Part shown: piece by piece, positions 6,110 to 6,355 of the stretch
Layout of the letters: every line of letters begins with the position of its first letter
How positions within the stretch are numbered: the first letter of the stretch is position 1
DNA from: CAVPHV01 sp964465915
GTDB lineage: Bacteria; Actinomycetota; Acidimicrobiia; Spongiisociales; UBA5794
NCBI GenBank assembly: GCA_964465915.1
Contig: CAYXMJ010000170.1
Coordinates: forward strand, 1-6,355
Reading direction: 5' to 3'
DNA: 6,355 bases
Position numbers and translations under genes: made by a program
The notes under the pieces: model-generated
What the model was told of the DNA's origin: nothing
The model's database searches: none
The model's input: the letters and a program-made list of their open reading frames with translations, nothing else

Positions 6110-6355
6110 GTCGACAGTCTTGCAGATGATCGAAATGGCTCGGTCGCCGTCTCGGCGGCTACGGTGACGTGGTGCCTACCCACCGCGCCAGACACCAAGT
6201 CCGGGCCGCTCAGTCGGTGCAGATATGGTCGACTATGCAGCGTGATCCGGACGGCCAGAACCGGACTCATGTTGGGGACGACCCAAACATCCTCGTGTCC
6301 CCGATCGGCTCAGCGAACACGTCGAGGCGTTCCTCCACTCAACGCCTCCAACATT
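6110..6355. other. Right-end region without a convincing gene
   Basis: I find no recognisable protein in these 246 nt. Two tiny minus-strand frames can be traced: one starts with GTG at 6338 behind GGAGG at 6-nt spacing and ends at 6267 (23 residues); the other starts with ATG at 6270, overlapping it by ATGA, and ends at 6106, again overlapping the ATPase ATG as ATGA (54 residues). Neither resembles a family I know. A plus-strand frame from ATG 6236 is open to the window end, also unrecognised. Codon use looks less regular than in the left part, fitting decayed or foreign DNA. Confidence 0.4.
6324..6348. repeat. 8-bp perfect inverted repeat
   Basis: GAGGCGTT (6324-6331) and AACGCCTC (6341-6348) are exact reverse complements around a 9-nt spacer. 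The structure would form a stable RNA hairpin or a dyad operator. The possible GGAGG ribosome site of the 23-residue minus-strand frame lies in one arm, so that site would be buried in the stem. No T-run follows on either strand. Confidence 0.4.

Noticed and set aside
1..6355. CRISPR array, toxin-antitoxin pair or complete defence operon
   Set aside because: No regularly spaced repeats and no second defence gene beside the ATPase remnant are visible; the window contains only that fragment.

Overview
The window is GC-rich DNA of a bacterial chromosome. The style (strong GGAGG-type ribosome sites, high third-position GC, short operons, a tRNA gene without an encoded CCA end) fits a high-GC actinobacterium-like organism. 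That is an impression from composition and protein style; nothing here fixes the taxon.

Layout from left to right. A minus-strand fragment at the left edge is the N-terminus of a secreted protein resembling PQQ-dependent sugar (glucose/sorbosone) dehydrogenases. Upstream of it on the same strand, 44 nt away, lies a complete membrane-bound GGDEF-EAL protein with both catalytic sites and the inhibitory I-site intact, so it may make and break cyclic di-GMP. A 187-nt divergent intergenic region rich in TGAC/GTCA half-sites separates it from a plus-strand short flavodoxin. Convergent with the flavodoxin is a two-gene minus-strand operon that I read as nfnS-nfnL, the two subunits of an NADH-dependent reduced ferredoxin:NADP+ oxidoreductase (an electron-bifurcating transhydrogenase). 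Its cofactor motifs are present and its stop and start codons overlap as TGATG. The nfnS leader holds nested inverted repeats right next to the ribosome binding site, with two mutually exclusive pairings. A plus-strand tRNA-Leu(TAA) gene follows, then a hairpin.

Beyond the tRNA 3' end the DNA changes character. It holds the N-terminal piece of an ATP-binding (P-loop) protein that runs head-on into the tRNA, has an altered Walker A motif and is clearly cut short, followed by about 250 nt with no convincing gene. This looks like a decayed mobile-element or genomic-island edge at a tRNA gene.

The functional themes are redox electron transfer (Nfn transhydrogenase, flavodoxin, possible PQQ dehydrogenase) and cyclic di-GMP signalling. 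I do not see a clear new multi-gene system. The best leads are the nfnS leader structure, the tRNA-Leu junction with the truncated ATPase, and the pairing of a bifurcating transhydrogenase with a flavodoxin.
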